DNA of 64,000 nucleotides from Plectrocnemia conspersa (taxonomy: Eukaryota > Arthropoda > Insecta > Trichoptera > Polycentropodidae). Shown one piece after another: positions 46,535 through 58,509 of this stretch. Location: the NCBI GenBank assembly GCA_009617715.1, contig VTFK01000473.1, forward strand, positions 62,001 through 126,000. Direction: 5' to 3'. The notes beneath the pieces were generated by a model. That model did no database searches and was not told where the DNA came from. It saw only the letters and a list, made by a program, of their open reading frames with translations. The translations under genes and the position numbers were made by a program. Numbering within the stretch: position 1 is the stretch's first letter; each line of letters opens with the position of its first letter.

Positions 46535-49225
46535 TGAAAGCTTCTGCCTGTAGGATAAATCCGCCACTTTTGTTTTTTAAAACAGTTTGATCTTCCCGTA
46601 ATTATAATTTAACAATACTATAAATATGAATAAATTACGTAAGTAAAAAAGAAAAACAATTCGATTTAGGTCATTGGATGTTTTTCTCTGTAGTTACTAT
46701 TATCATCCCCAGGACGATTCGTTTCCGTAATTAAATGTCAAACTTTCGTTTTTGCCAATAAACAAGATACAGGACTATTTATATGTATAGGAGTCATGAA
46801 ATGCCCCATGGAATAATCTTGCCGTTTTATGAGCAAGTAAAACTGTCGTGGAATGTTTTTTCAAGAAACATATAAATGTGCATGTACTATATACATGTAA
46901 AATATTTTTATAAAAATGTTATTTAGGAATGTATAACATCACATGTAAAATGCAAAGTTTATTTATATATTATTATGTAGAACATAAATTCAAAGTATGT
47001 TTTAAAGTATATAATATTAATACAAAGCTTCCAAGAAAAATTGTATCTAAGAACTCTTGTGAGTTTTTAACGATGTATGTATTATATAACACGAGACAAA
47101 CTCAGATTCTCATTAAACATGTATTAAACAATGTATACGATGCCTATTATATTAATTTATGAGAAATTGATACATGAAAATTAATATTATTTTAATATTC
47201 AATTTATGTTCACAAGTGGTATATTTATAAGATACATTAAAAATATATTATTTTAAAACGTTATCCAAAGTCATATATAATATATATTATATTTGTACAT
47301 GACGTGGCAATATAACTACTGGAATGTAGGTGCAGCAATGTTTCTGTCACACGTCACGATTGAATATTAATGTTTAGAGTCAATTGAGTGACATTGAAAC
47401 ATAAATTTCTAACAATAATAATACATTTGGTTGTATAATTAAATATAATTAAAATTAATTTTGTTCCTCAGAGAAAATATACCAACACAAGTTTTCTAAA
47501 TAAAGTTGTCAATAATTATGTTTAACTGAAATGTTAATCATATTTATTGTCTAGCTCTATGATCGTCAACTTTGTTGAAAATAGGAAAAACTACTTTAAT
47601 CGATTGATAAAAGTAAGATATTATAGATTTACTGGCTCTAGTCTATCTTTTGCTATTTAACACATTTCAAGATGATGGAGGTGTCTTTAGATATTTTTCA
47701 CTGTTGCTGGATAACAGAGCTTTCATATTAACTTATTTTTTTAAGTTAGAAAAATTCCAGTCAATCCCATCAGTGTCCATAAGTATGCTTTCAAAACTCG
47801 AGTTTACAAATATTAAAATACAGTTCTAATAATGAAGTTCACACGCACTTAGTTTTATGTTACATCAGAACTATAAAAAACTTTATGACTATTTATTTTA
47901 ATTATTAAACTGATAAAGCTTTTAGCGTCTTAAAATTTAAATCAATAGTAAATTTAATTGTACATATGTATACTGAAAAGACTCACCATAAAAATCTCTT
48001 TGGACAGGTATTGAAAACAGTTAACAATATTAGTATTTCTTGAAAAGAATCAATACTTTAAGAAAGAAAGCTCAAAGCTGTACAATACTAATTCGGAATC
48101 ATGAGTGATTTTTGGAATTTCGGCAGTTACAAAGCCTTTTATTTAAAAATAAAAATCTGGTTATCAAATGTTATAACAAAGATAAATTTTAGATAAATTC
48201 AACTAATTTTTTTAACATCATAAATACATCAAAGAAACATATTGTTGTAATAAAAACAGATTTAAAAAAGAATATACTGTGTTTTTAGAGTAGTCTCTGT
48301 AATTTCTGAGTCTCTTTTATGGAGATTGACAACCCATTGCATTTTATTGTACAGTTTTTATGGATTAAAACCTTGATGGTTATTCACTCAAATTAAATTA
48401 TAATATTAATTTAAGAACTCGACTGCACATTTAACCGTTTTTTCTTTTTTTCCGTTGTCTTATTAATTAAGTAAAATTTACATGTTACAATTAAAATTAT
48501 CAGATTAATAAATTGCTTTTATCGACTTTTACATCAGATTTTTAGAATTTTAATTAAAGGTTATTCATGTTATCTTTTATATTTATTTGGAAGAAAAAAA
48601 CACTGTATTAGTATTGTATATTTATAAATACATACCCTGCATATAAACATATGACTCATGCAGATACTTTATTCAGTAATCAAATTGTTCTTGTTAAAGG
48701 CAAATTTGATAGTTTGTATTGATTTCGCAAAGATAGGCAAATTTAATGGGTCTATTGATTTTGCAAAGCATGAGCGTATTCCTGGGACAAGAAACTGTAT
48801 ATTAGCAAACATAGAAAGACAATGGCTAACGCTAATGGCTAATCCTTAGTCATTTAAGGAAATGCTCGATTATTCTCAGATGAAATATTTTGTATATTAA
48901 GAAAAAATATCCACATTGTGTATAAGAGTTCATCCAATACTTACAAATAATTATTCATTTTCACTAGCACTTCAAATTAATTAAATATTGTTTAAGAATA
49001 TCTTTGGATTTTTTTATAGTCGTTCAATAATAATATATTATTGTATATCATTTAAGTATTAGGATTTTATATAATAATATGCTAAGGACAAATTTGTCAT
49101 ATCAAATAAGCTCCAACATTTTTGTTGCTACATTCAAAAAATCATTAAAAAAAATTATATTACAAGCTAAATTTTATCTTATTAGCTATTAATTGTTTAT
49201 AAATTAAGATTTTATTTTTCGTAGT
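46535..49225. other. AT-rich non-coding stretch
   Basis: No coding region, RNA or repeat is recognised. Short frames (46929, 48658) are AT-driven. Confidence 0.5.
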
Positions 49226-49229
49226 TAAA

Positions 49230-50225
49230 CCTGTACAGCAAAGTTTCAAAATGTGTTTAAAAATTAATTTTAGTTTAAAGTCCAGTTATAACACCTTGTA
49301 TTTAACGCCGGATTTACATTTTACGTTAATGCACTGTTTACTTTGAAGAGGCGGTGGTAAAGTTTGTCTAAGTTTAATCAATATAATTGTCTTTGCTTTA
49401 TTCAGGTTTATTTTAATTTTCCACCTCTTAAATTAGGTATTTGAATTTTCAATAAATTTATGTAATCTATTAACGATTGGTTAAATACCATAAGCTTTTG
49501 CTGTATCGTTAACGTACATAAATAAACGCGTTTTTTTTTTTTTTGGGATATCGTACGTTTACAAGTTAAAGATAAACGGATCGGGCACACTTCCCTAAGG
49601 AACTCTACCTGGAATATTACGCGGTATCGAGTGTTCATTATTTAGTGAAACAACATAGCTTCTACTTCTCAGGCATGAGCGTATTAAGCATAGCAGATAA
49701 TCAGGAGTTTTATTTTTGTATAGTTTATGAATCAAACTGTCATGCCATTTTGTGTTCTAAATCTTATTTAAAAAAAATCGTAGTGTTTTTCATGTTAATA
49801 TTAGCGCATATATGCTTTATCAAATAAGTTAATGTGTTGTTAAGTGATTTTTGCAGAAGCCAAGCTGTTCATTAATAATTTTAGCCCCTAAATATTATTT
49901 TAAATGCATAATGCGTATATTTTAAATATTTTACTCAATGACGGTAATAAACTTATAAGGCGATACTGATCAGGCTTTTATATCAAATGATTAAAAATAC
50001 TTAAAATATAAGCAAGCAAATTTTTAGGAAGGTGTTTAACCAATGTGTTATCTAATTTGTCAATTCTATTTCAATGCTTCTAAAGACATTTAAAATTTCC
50101 CTTAAGCCTTGCAAATATAATCGTTATCTACATTTTGATATTCCAAGATTTAATTTGTTTTTAGTCTTAAAATGTGAATATTTTTTGTGAGTTCGTGCAA
50201 TATAAATATATTTAAACTATATCTG
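49230..50225 (-). pseudogene. Jockey-clade LINE reverse transcriptase remnant (copy B)
   Basis: This is the most complete RT copy in the window. Read downward on the minus strand: DNDYICKA (about 50105-50130); DQYRLISLLPSLSKIFK in one frame (49921-49971); INEQLGFCKNHLTTH (about 49832-49876); HDSLIHKLYKNKTPDYLL and RSYVVSLNNEHSIPR (about 49620-49745); GRVP-stop-GSVPDPFIFNL, the GVPQGS block (about 49565-49615); YVNDTA in place of YADDTA (about 49510); RWKIKINLNKAKTIIL (about 49385-49432); and LPPPLQ with GVKYKVL, the KYLG block (about 49275-49365). The order and spacing are those of Jockey-type elements. The catalytic Asp pair is changed and several stops and frameshifts are present, so it is inactive. 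It is the same family and orientation as copy A at 20.74-21.56 kb. Confidence 0.9.
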
Positions 50226-50289
50226 TTTTTTGTAAAATTTATTATATTAACATACAGTTAATGTATCATATTTTACATTTGTATTAAGT

Positions 50290-50425
50290 AAATTTGATAA
50301 AGTTTGATAATGAAGTAATGAGAATTTCGCAAAATTCAAGCAAGCTTTAAAGATGTTCGTAAAGTAATACACGTAAATTCCAAGAAGGTGTTTAAGCAAA
50401 CTTTTATTTATTTTTTCTTAGTTTT
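50290..50425 (-). repeat. Extra copy of the Jockey RT upstream segment
   Basis: ATTCAAGCAAGCTTTAAAGATGTTCGTAAAGTAATAC and AATTCCAAGAAGGTGTTTAAGC in this interval repeat, in the same order and strand, the segment at 49990-50045 and at 22236-22290. It lies upstream (element orientation) of copy B, just as extra segment copies lie upstream of copy A. Confidence 0.6.
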
Positions 50426-50429
50426 TTTA

Positions 50430-51720
50430 ATTTTCAAATGACAAGTAAATAATTGCTGTAAAGCAAAAATTGATTCTATGTTTTGTGAACCATAAATCAT
50501 AAATTTTTGACGAACGTAAAGTATTTATTAGAGTCTCGCTGAATCATTGGAAAACTCGTGATTGTTTATTTATTAATTGAGATTGAAATAAATGCACTAT
50601 TAAATCAAAAGCCTTTTCGAAAATTGTATATTTAGGTAATTATTTTTTTAAATCAATGTTTCTTGTCTCTCGATTATCCGGGTACGGATCATTCGTACTT
50701 AAAATATATTTTTTATGTTTTTTATTTCTTTCAAATTTTGCATATGAAAGCCATGTGTTGCGTAAATGCAGCTGGAACTCATAAAATTAAGCTTTTGATA
50801 ATTAAAATTGAAAGAAAACCTCAATCAGTTAAAGGTACCTATTTTATTTTTTGAGGGCAAAAAAACCCGCGTTTTAATTATTAACTAGCAATTTTTTTCA
50901 AAGGTATTTTATGTTACTTAATTGTTTATAGTTTTTATAAAGTTTTTTAATTAAAGGATTAGAATGATTTTTATTTCTTTCATGGTTATTAATGTTTAGT
51001 TTATAGAAGTGGTTAAGGATCTATGTATTGATTATTATAACCCTGAATGAGAATGGATAGAAAGAGAGATTTTGAAGATTGATTCAAATACAAACGAATT
51101 CCTAAAGTGAGAGATAAAAAAGTAAAGGGTTGCCATTTTTTTGCAATTTGAAATTTCCTTATTTTATAATCTTGTTTTAAGCTTAATTCAACCCATGGAT
51201 CAAGGTGTTATGTAATTAAAAAAATGCATTAATCGTACCAAAGGGGATTCGAATATAACGATATAATAGTTCTTAGAAAAAATTGTACTATTATTGAAAA
51301 GTATTGAGAGTTTCTCAGAAAGAAACGAGAATCACAGATTTTCATACTAGATAGAGCAATTTTAAATCTGAATTTTAAATATAATATATTATATGTACTT
51401 TAAAAGCAAATAAAAATCCGTGCTTTTAAATTTTTCGAGACTTTCCATCTCAGCATTAGTCTGAATAATCGAAAGTGTACTGTATTTAAAATTGTTTATT
51501 GTAAATGAAAGTGTTGTTTGTGCACTTTCAAACATTAAACAAATAGAAAAAGAATGGTATTTAATACTTGACATAGCAAATGTATTTACATATATGTAAT
51601 ACATTAGTCTAATTCCTGTCATGTTATAATAGTTGATTTACAATAATAATTATATTCCGTGTAGTATCCCTATCTAAATTGTTCGCAACAGTCAAAGGAT
51701 CTTCTTACAACAAATAACCA
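50430..51720. other. AT-rich non-coding stretch
   Basis: No gene is recognised. Open frames at 50663 (plus) and 51389 (minus) match nothing known. Confidence 0.45.
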
Positions 51721-51724
51721 ATTA

Positions 51725-52230
51725 GCAGCCACATCCTTGTCATCCGATCGGTGATGCGACACACACAAACACGTACAAACGTATGTACACACAAAACGTC
51801 ACATGTCGAACGTTTTGTTTAGTCCGTCAGTTTCTCGTCTTGCTAATGCGATCCACGTTATGGCGTTATACCGCTTTTCCCGGCGATTTTCCACCGGAAC
51901 GGATGCTGGATCGCATGCGTCGCTCTCTTTTCATCCCCGTGTCATCCCCTTGCTCACCATCCCTCTCGCGCTGCGGCGGTCGGGGCTGTTTTGGGCCCCG
52001 CATCGGGATGAGTAAGCAGTCCCGGCTCGAACGTCGTCACGGAGACACCGTTTCTGTACCGACATTCCGTCAAAATTGTATCGGTATATTTTTGACAGAA
52101 GCGTCGACCGAGGTCGGTTGCACTATTCTTAATCTCTAATCGTTGGCCGTAGTTTGAATCGAGAGTTATGCGCGTGTGAAATGGACGCGCGACATTAGAG
52201 CAGCTGAGAGTGGACAATGAATTAAATCAT
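51725..52230 (+). promoter_or_regulatory. CpG-rich island, candidate promoter
   Basis: The most GC- and CpG-rich block of the window (51830-52060), ending just before a candidate coding start at 52318. Open frames run through it on both strands (51783-52139 and 51803-52015 plus, 51954-52217 minus), but none resembles a known protein; overlapping open frames are expected where GC is high and TAA is rare. A donor-like GA/GTAAGC lies at 52010-52016, so an untranslated first exon could end here. The promoter call follows from composition and position. Confidence 0.4.
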
Positions 52231-52317
52231 TTTTTATTTGGCTATTAAAAAATATGGTGTCTCATGTGAGTTGGATCTTTGGAAAATACGAGATGTGCTA
52301 AACTATGGTGTTGTTGT

Positions 52318-52343
52318 ATGGCGGACGACTTAGATGAAATAAG
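52318..52343 (+). CDS. Candidate first coding exon (MADDLDEI...), partial
   Basis: ATG at 52318 (context TTGTTGTATGG) opens Met-Ala-Asp-Asp-Leu-Asp-Glu-Ile plus two bases, then a donor AAG/GTAATT with GT at 52344-52345. An in-frame TGA lies about 60 bases upstream, so this is the first Met of its frame; an ATG-TGA mini frame precedes it. An acidic MADD start is typical of real soluble proteins, and the CpG-rich block just upstream supports a gene start. Eight residues are too few to name a family, and no second exon was recognised downstream. Chance is possible. Confidence 0.4.
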
Positions 52344-52349
52344 GTAATT

Positions 52350-55300
52350 TTAATCGCTGAAGTGAAGATTCTAAAATTTACTATTTTTCTGCCCGTCTCG
52401 GTACATTCTAGCAAAATGTTTTTTTTATGAAAATTTCTAGGTCAATCTATTTTTTTATTAACATTATATAGATAGATATTTATATGTATATATTCATATT
52501 AAAAAAAATATAATATAAATTCATTAATGAGCTTTTTAAACATACATACGTTTCAATTATACGTCTTAAATCGATGAAATCAATTGTTCGGTTCAAAAGA
52601 TGTAATCAGTTATTTAGTAAGGTTTATAAATTTACTAAAACCAAGCATATTAAAACAACACTATCAAACCGTTAGGGTTTGTAGAGCAATTATGACGCTG
52701 AGAAATTAAAATCCACTAAAATTGTACAATGTACTGCTGTTGGTTGTAAAAGCTATAAACACATTATGTGTTTGAGACAACTATTCTTACTGATACGTAT
52801 AAAGACGAGAATGTGTTAATTCTCAAAACCCTTAGGTTTAATGGCAAAATAGTTTAAGTTTTTATTATCGATAGTAAACAAGTCACAATGTTATAAATTG
52901 TAGGGAAAAAAGCTTGTTTAATGCTGAAAAATAAAAATAATTTAATAAATTCATCGTCTATGACACTAAGTAAAAACTCGTTATAACTGAAAGAAGAGTG
53001 TTAGATTATTCATCGTTTTGATTATTTTTTTAACAACACTTCCAAGTATTGATTATTTTTATATTTAGATTTATCGTGAAATCTTTGCTTTAATCCTTTG
53101 AAAATTAATTCCGAAAATCCTGTAACTCTTTTATGTTTTCGCGATATCCTATTTATTACGAAGAATCTGTCGAACGTGCCATATCTCTCGAACTCTTTTA
53201 TCCTCACTGAAATATTCTTTGATCAAATGAAATGTATCAATTGCTTCAATTTCCAAGAAGTAACTAATATCTTACCATATCTATATATATATTGATATGT
53301 TATAGTTTTCATTGAATGTAAATATATGTGGTTGAATTAATTATTATTTTATTGTAGTTATTTTACCTTATAAATTAAAAATATTTTATTTGTGTATTTT
53401 TATATCATGTTAATAAACCAATATCTCATCATGTATGCATAGTGGATTTTTTTACACCATCAGCTTTAAGTGAAAATATATTGGGTATCACGCCCAGAAT
53501 ATTTTTTACGATGATGTTTTTGTATATATGCTAGAATTTTTTATTATATAGGGTGATAAAAATGCAGATTTTAAATGTCGGTATATTTTAAACATAACAG
53601 ATATTTTAACAACTATCTAATTATTCATAGCTTTTTTAGTTAAAAAAACCACTGCAATAGACACGAAAGTTGTTTAAAAACATATTTTTTGGAACAACAC
53701 TATATTTAACAAATTGTGTGAAAAATATAATACAAAAATAAATTATATTAAAAAAAACACTCAAATACAAGTGTATTTAGTATACAACAAACTAAAAATA
53801 CAGTAACTAGTAAAAATAAAAGATTATCTAGAAGTAAACATTTTTCAGTGCTCTTGATATTTTCTATATAATATATTTTTATTCGTTTTATTTAACCTTC
53901 TTCTAATTTAAAAAATTACAACCGCTCTTTTGCAATAATTTACTTGTTTAAATTTAAAACAATCTAAATCAAATATTTTTCTTTTAAAAAAGTAAAAAGT
54001 AAAAGTCGGAAGAGGCCAAGTCTGGTGTACAATATACCGACAATACAAAAGTTGTAGATTTTATCTCGAGTCAATCTAGCAGTGTGTTATTACGTTGAGG
54101 AATATTTTTTGTCTATTCACTTGAGATGACCTCTTTTCATTCAATGCAAGACTCAATCTAGTTCAAAGTTTACTATACACTTCTGCCATAAGTGTTAAAC
54201 CTTGTTTTAACACCAAAAGAAATATTTCCTTTAGAATCCCACCACACAAAGAAAAGCATTTTTAGGGTGCCATCCAGATTAAGAGACTGGAATCAGTTTT
54301 CCTTAGTCAGGTTTGAATAAAGGACCCATTTTCATGACCATTTTAGTGTAATATCTATAATTGTTATTTTCTTAGCTCGTCTTTTTTTTGTGCTTTAATA
54401 ATTCATCGGTAATCCAAACACCCTCTTTTAGCTCTTGTCAATATTTTTTATTATATTTTGGTTATACCGAACTTATTTGATAATTATTTGATGTTAACCG
54501 TTGGATATGTATAGATTTCAACTTCTTTTCGTATGTATGGTCCACTTCAAGGCACATCAATAAAATCAAAAACACCAAATTTAATTATAAGCCATCTCAG
54601 GAATTATCGCCATAAAATTCATAAATATTTTTTGTAGCAGCTGTTGTATTTATTTTCCTAGGAAATTATTTTTTATAAATCTCTAGAGCAAATACATTTT
54701 AAAATTAATGCATTAAATTTTAAAATTGCGTTACTAAATAAATTTTAAAAACTTTGATGAGGGAGTATAATAGTTTTTAAGGCATGTAAACAATATCTGG
54801 TAATCTTTTATTAAAATTTTAAGACATATGATTCTAAGCAATATACAATGCCTCTATCTCATATTGTAAATTTTTATTAAAAAAATATGATTCTACTGCA
54901 AAATAAAATGTAGTATCTTAGGTTAAAAGTCAATAGAGTCATTGTTTATATCAAGCATATTACAAAAAAAAAAATTAGCACGAAAACTGAGCGTATATAT
55001 GAAATATTTTTTTTTAGCTTAATAGTTCCACAAATTTAAAATATTATTGAAATAAATTATGTATATTACAATTTTCTTATCATATATAATATGTAAGATT
55101 AACGTGTATGCTATTACCCAAGGTGTCAAATTAATTTTTGTTTGATGATTTTATGAGCTATTAATGCTACACAACAAATAAAATCTCTTAAACAGCTAAA
55201 TATAAATTGATTTTTTATTTTATACAGCAGTATTTTTGCTCTATCCTATAGATATAAACATTCAAAAAAATCTATAATATACATGAATATTTATAAGACT

Positions 55301-56470
55301 TCACATTCAAAAGTCTCCCCTCCCTAACAAACTCCAATAATTATAACCAATATGTAAAGGGTCGCAAAAACGGATCGGTTTTCTGACACCGAGCCCCGCC
55401 GCACAATGGGTCGCATAACAATTAACAATCGAATCGATAAATTTATTGTAAAGGTACAAATTTATGGACACGGTAATTCAGAACCGCCCTGTTGGAAAAC
55501 ATTTTCTCGCATAAAGGCTGCTTTACACTTGCACGTTTTTTTTTCAATTGTAACCTTTGCAAATGCGTGATTGTGTACGTTTGCATATCAAAAGATAAAA
55601 AAACGTAATGTGCGCACAATTCGCTTATATGCTTATTGTTAATCAAACAAAAAACCTTTTTATGTATTATATGTACATATGCGAATGTTTATGTGAGCTT
55701 TTTGCATAATAAAAAAATATTTAAAAAGCTGCTTTTAAAATCGTTTCTTGATATTGCTATACAATTATTGTAATGCAGGTTTCTTAATATTTGTGTTATT
55801 AAGTTTATAAATTTATACAGTGAAAATTATTAATTCATAAAATTAAAATAGTTTATTTTATGTATATTTTTCTTAATTAGTTTGTAAAAATATTAGTTAA
55901 TACATAAATATATATTCTATTTGCTTCTTGCGTTTATTTTTAGTCGAGTATTACATTTAATAAAAGATATTTATTTTTTTATCGTAACTGAAATATTATA
56001 TAATAGTAATTATTTATAATAAATAACTACTAAGCTTTGATTAGGAAGCTCTTAAATTTGTATGTACAAATGTATCTTAAATGTTCAATATATAAACTTT
56101 TAAATACGGAGTTGAGCAACAATAGTTTTACAATGTTTCTTCACATAACTTTTTCTATGAGTAGGTGCAAAGTTTTTTGTCGCATATTTTGTTCTAAATT
56201 GTTGAATTGTCAAATATAGTTTAAAACATAAAACTTTATATTTTACACAACTTTGAACAAGTATGTATTTATATCTATACATAAATAATATTATATCATA
56301 TAATATGAAAATAATATTTTATTCTAATATAAAAAGAGTATTATATTTTAAGATGTTTTATCTCATGTTATAATGTACACCGTTGAATAATCAACAGATA
56401 GCTAAATTATATTATATTAAAGAAACACTAGCAATGTTTTGCGAGAAAGTAAAGCTACTATTAAATCACA
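52350..56470. other. AT-rich stretch, putative intron
   Basis: No element or exon is recognised with confidence. 53020-53260 is unusual in staying open on both strands (minus 61 codons, plus 65 codons) with a Lys/Arg-rich minus product that I cannot place. 55310-55560 is a complex patch (CGAGCCCCGCCGCACAATGGG near 55390, then ATCGAATCGATAAATTTATTG) that may be regulatory. Confidence 0.35.
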
Positions 56471-56474
56471 TCAG

Positions 56475-56725
56475 TACGATAGACTAGATTTTTCAGGTCA
56501 ATAGTTACAGACTATTGACCTGAAAGATCTGGATTCGAATTCCATATAGACCTTTGTGTTTTTAAATTTACATCGTGTCTGTGAGATTGGTATTAGTGAT
56601 TATTATATTATTATAAATCCAATAATCATAGATTTACATAATCTAACGTATGAATATTGTGATGAATAATTAAAATTGAGCTAGGTCATACGTATTAGGT
56701 ATTGAAAATTCTCTAATGATGAGTT
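56475..56725 (+). repeat. SINE-like element, copy 2
   Basis: Same family as 33691-33915. The B-box-like GGATTCGAATTCC lies at 56532-56544, preceded by a near-perfect palindrome, AGATTTTTCAGGTCAATAGT and its complement ACTATTGACCTGAAAGATCT (one mismatch, five-base loop; about 56487-56531). In the other copy the corresponding region is anticodon-arm-like. The tail shares CATCGTGTCTGTGAGA and TTAGTGATTAT with copy 1. No target duplication was found. Confidence 0.5.
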
Positions 56726-56729
56726 ACTT

Positions 56730-57076
56730 TACCTCATAGAGAATATCTTATATGAATTAAATAAAATATATAATATAATATATATTTATATAGCTTTATT
56801 TAATATCTGATGTAGGATTTATTTAAGCAATGCTTTGATTTTGCAAGGTTAAATATATATTATTGATAACGATTATAACATTTTATAAATCGTTTATTAT
56901 ACATAGTTGTATTTATTATTTATTATTATATAATGTTTATTTGTACGAGTGCAAGTAAAATAAAATAATTTATTATAAAAATAGATTATCCAAAAAGTCT
57001 TATATAAATGCAAAATTGCGAAAGTAAATCTTGTCTGCCCTACATTAGTGAGATTACGCAAAAAGTCGATAGTGTT
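56730..57076. other. AT-rich spacer
   Basis: AT-rich sequence left of the hAT insertion; nothing recognised. Confidence 0.4.
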
Positions 57077-57084
57077 GGCTAAGC

Positions 57085-58501
57085 CAGTGGTCGGCAAACT
57101 TATTGGCCAAAGAGCCAAATATGTACATTACAACGATTCAAAATAGTTCTGAGAGCCAAATCTGTTTTTTAATTTAGTAAACCTTTATTATAATTTTAAA
57201 CCTTCATTAAATTACAGGTACACTGAATAAAACTTGATTTCACACTTAATAAAGATTTATTAGTTGATAAACAATAATATGAAAGTAAGGTATCCATAAA
57301 TTTAAATCATGACAATGACTGACAAACACTTAATGCAAACAATGTCCTTGCATCTCCTTGGAAAGTTTAAGTAAGTCAGGTTTATATGTTGTTGTTTTTG
57401 ATTTTAGGCATGATTCCAGGTTCTCATCAATAAGACAACTTTTCAGTTTACTCTTGATAAAGTTCATGCTTGAAAAGGTTTGTTCGCATTAATATGTAGA
57501 ACCAAAAAGGGAAAGAACAGCAAACGCAAGTTTTTTCAGCGGATATTAAGAGTCAGGAATACTATTCCAAACGTTGAAAATGATCATGACTTCATTCTCC
57601 AGGTCTTTCAAAGCAGACCACTTGTGTTGTGAACTAAGATCACATTCGTTCTTCTCCGATATTTCCAAATCAATACAAAGACGTTCAAATTTGAGCTCCG
57701 TATTTTTTTTTTTTTTTAAATCCTGCAATTATATTTCAAAGTTACTAATGTCAATGCCAAAAGGAGAAAATTTCAACTCAGTTTATTGTAGCATTAAGAA
57801 GATTTTTGACGAATGCTAAGGTCGCTTTGAAACCTGCTGAGAAATGCTTTCCTCATATTTAAAATTGTTGTTTTGAAATGGTGTTTGTCAATAGAGGAAT
57901 TATTTTCTTGGCGATGCTTCAGCAGGATCGGAAAGTGAAACAATGTTTCCCTTTCAAAATCTTGAGCAAAAGCGTTTTAAAACGTTCCCTCTTGATAACC
58001 ATCGAACCTTGTTATGAAGCAGAAAATCAGCGTACTCACTCTTCATTTCAACTAAAAATTCTCTGAATTGACGATGATTAAGAGCTTTAGCTACAATGGA
58101 GTTGATGATCGTGATCACTAATCCCATAACTTTACTAATTTCTTCCGGAAATATCTGCGCACAAAGCGCTTCTTGGTGAATAATGCAATGATAAACCAAT
58201 ATCTCGTAATTATTTTTTTCTTTCAAAATGGCAACAAACCCTTTTCTGACGCCAGTCATACTTTTGGCCCCGTCTGTAACCGCCAAGTACGCAGATTGAC
58301 AGCTGTCATACTACTACGCTGCGCTGCGCCCCTATCGGACGAAACAGATACTACGTCAACGCTCACGTACACATTCAACGTTGCATGGAAAGGACACTCG
58401 ACCAGAATTAGCGCCCGGGCCCGTGGATATTTGTGCCAGAGCCGCACTCAAGGAGCCAAAGAGCCGCATGCGGCTCCGGAGCCGCACTTTGCCGACCCCT
58501 G
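57085..58501 (-). mobile_element. hAT transposon, internally deleted, with exact 8-bp target duplication
   Basis: The left end is CAGTGGTCGGCAAA (57085), and the right end (to 58501) is the reverse complement of CAGGGGTCGGCAAAGTGCGGC, giving imperfect terminal inverted repeats that share CAG-GGTCGGCAAA. GGCTAAGC flanks both sides exactly (57077-57084 and 58502-58509), the 8-bp duplication that hAT transposases produce. Subterminal GAGCCGCATGCGGCTC repeats (about 58460-58480) fit transposase-binding sites. The element is 1417 bp and carries only the C-terminal part of a transposase on the minus strand, so it cannot move itself. A Charlie-like hAT group, as in GTF2IRD2/ZBED-type transposases, is the closest I recognise. 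Confidence 0.95.
57330..58286 (-). pseudogene. hAT transposase pseudogene, C-terminal part
   Basis: The minus strand opens with VTDGAKSMTGVRKGFVAIL (about 58215-58275), the catalytic-domain block with the conserved Asp. YHCIIHQEALCAQ and VRWLSRGNVLKRF (to about 57970) follow; these are typical of GTF2IRD2/ZBED-like hAT transposases. After a frameshift come a decayed middle, a Lys run at the poly-T 57703-57717, then NEVMIIFNVWNSIP, PLKKLAFAVLSLFGSTY and, past a stop, CEQTFSSMNFIKSKL (about 57430-57490), the block with the catalytic Glu and dimerisation region, ending at a TAA (57330-57332). The N-terminal half with the zinc finger and first catalytic Asp is missing; terminal sequence follows directly at about 58290. 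The protein is not functional. Confidence 0.93.
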
Positions 58502-58509
58502 GGCTAAGC

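Noticed and set aside
51783..52217. Overlapping open frames on both strands of the CpG-rich block as genes
   Set aside because: High GC with few TAA/TAG codons keeps frames open by chance on both strands; no product was recognised.
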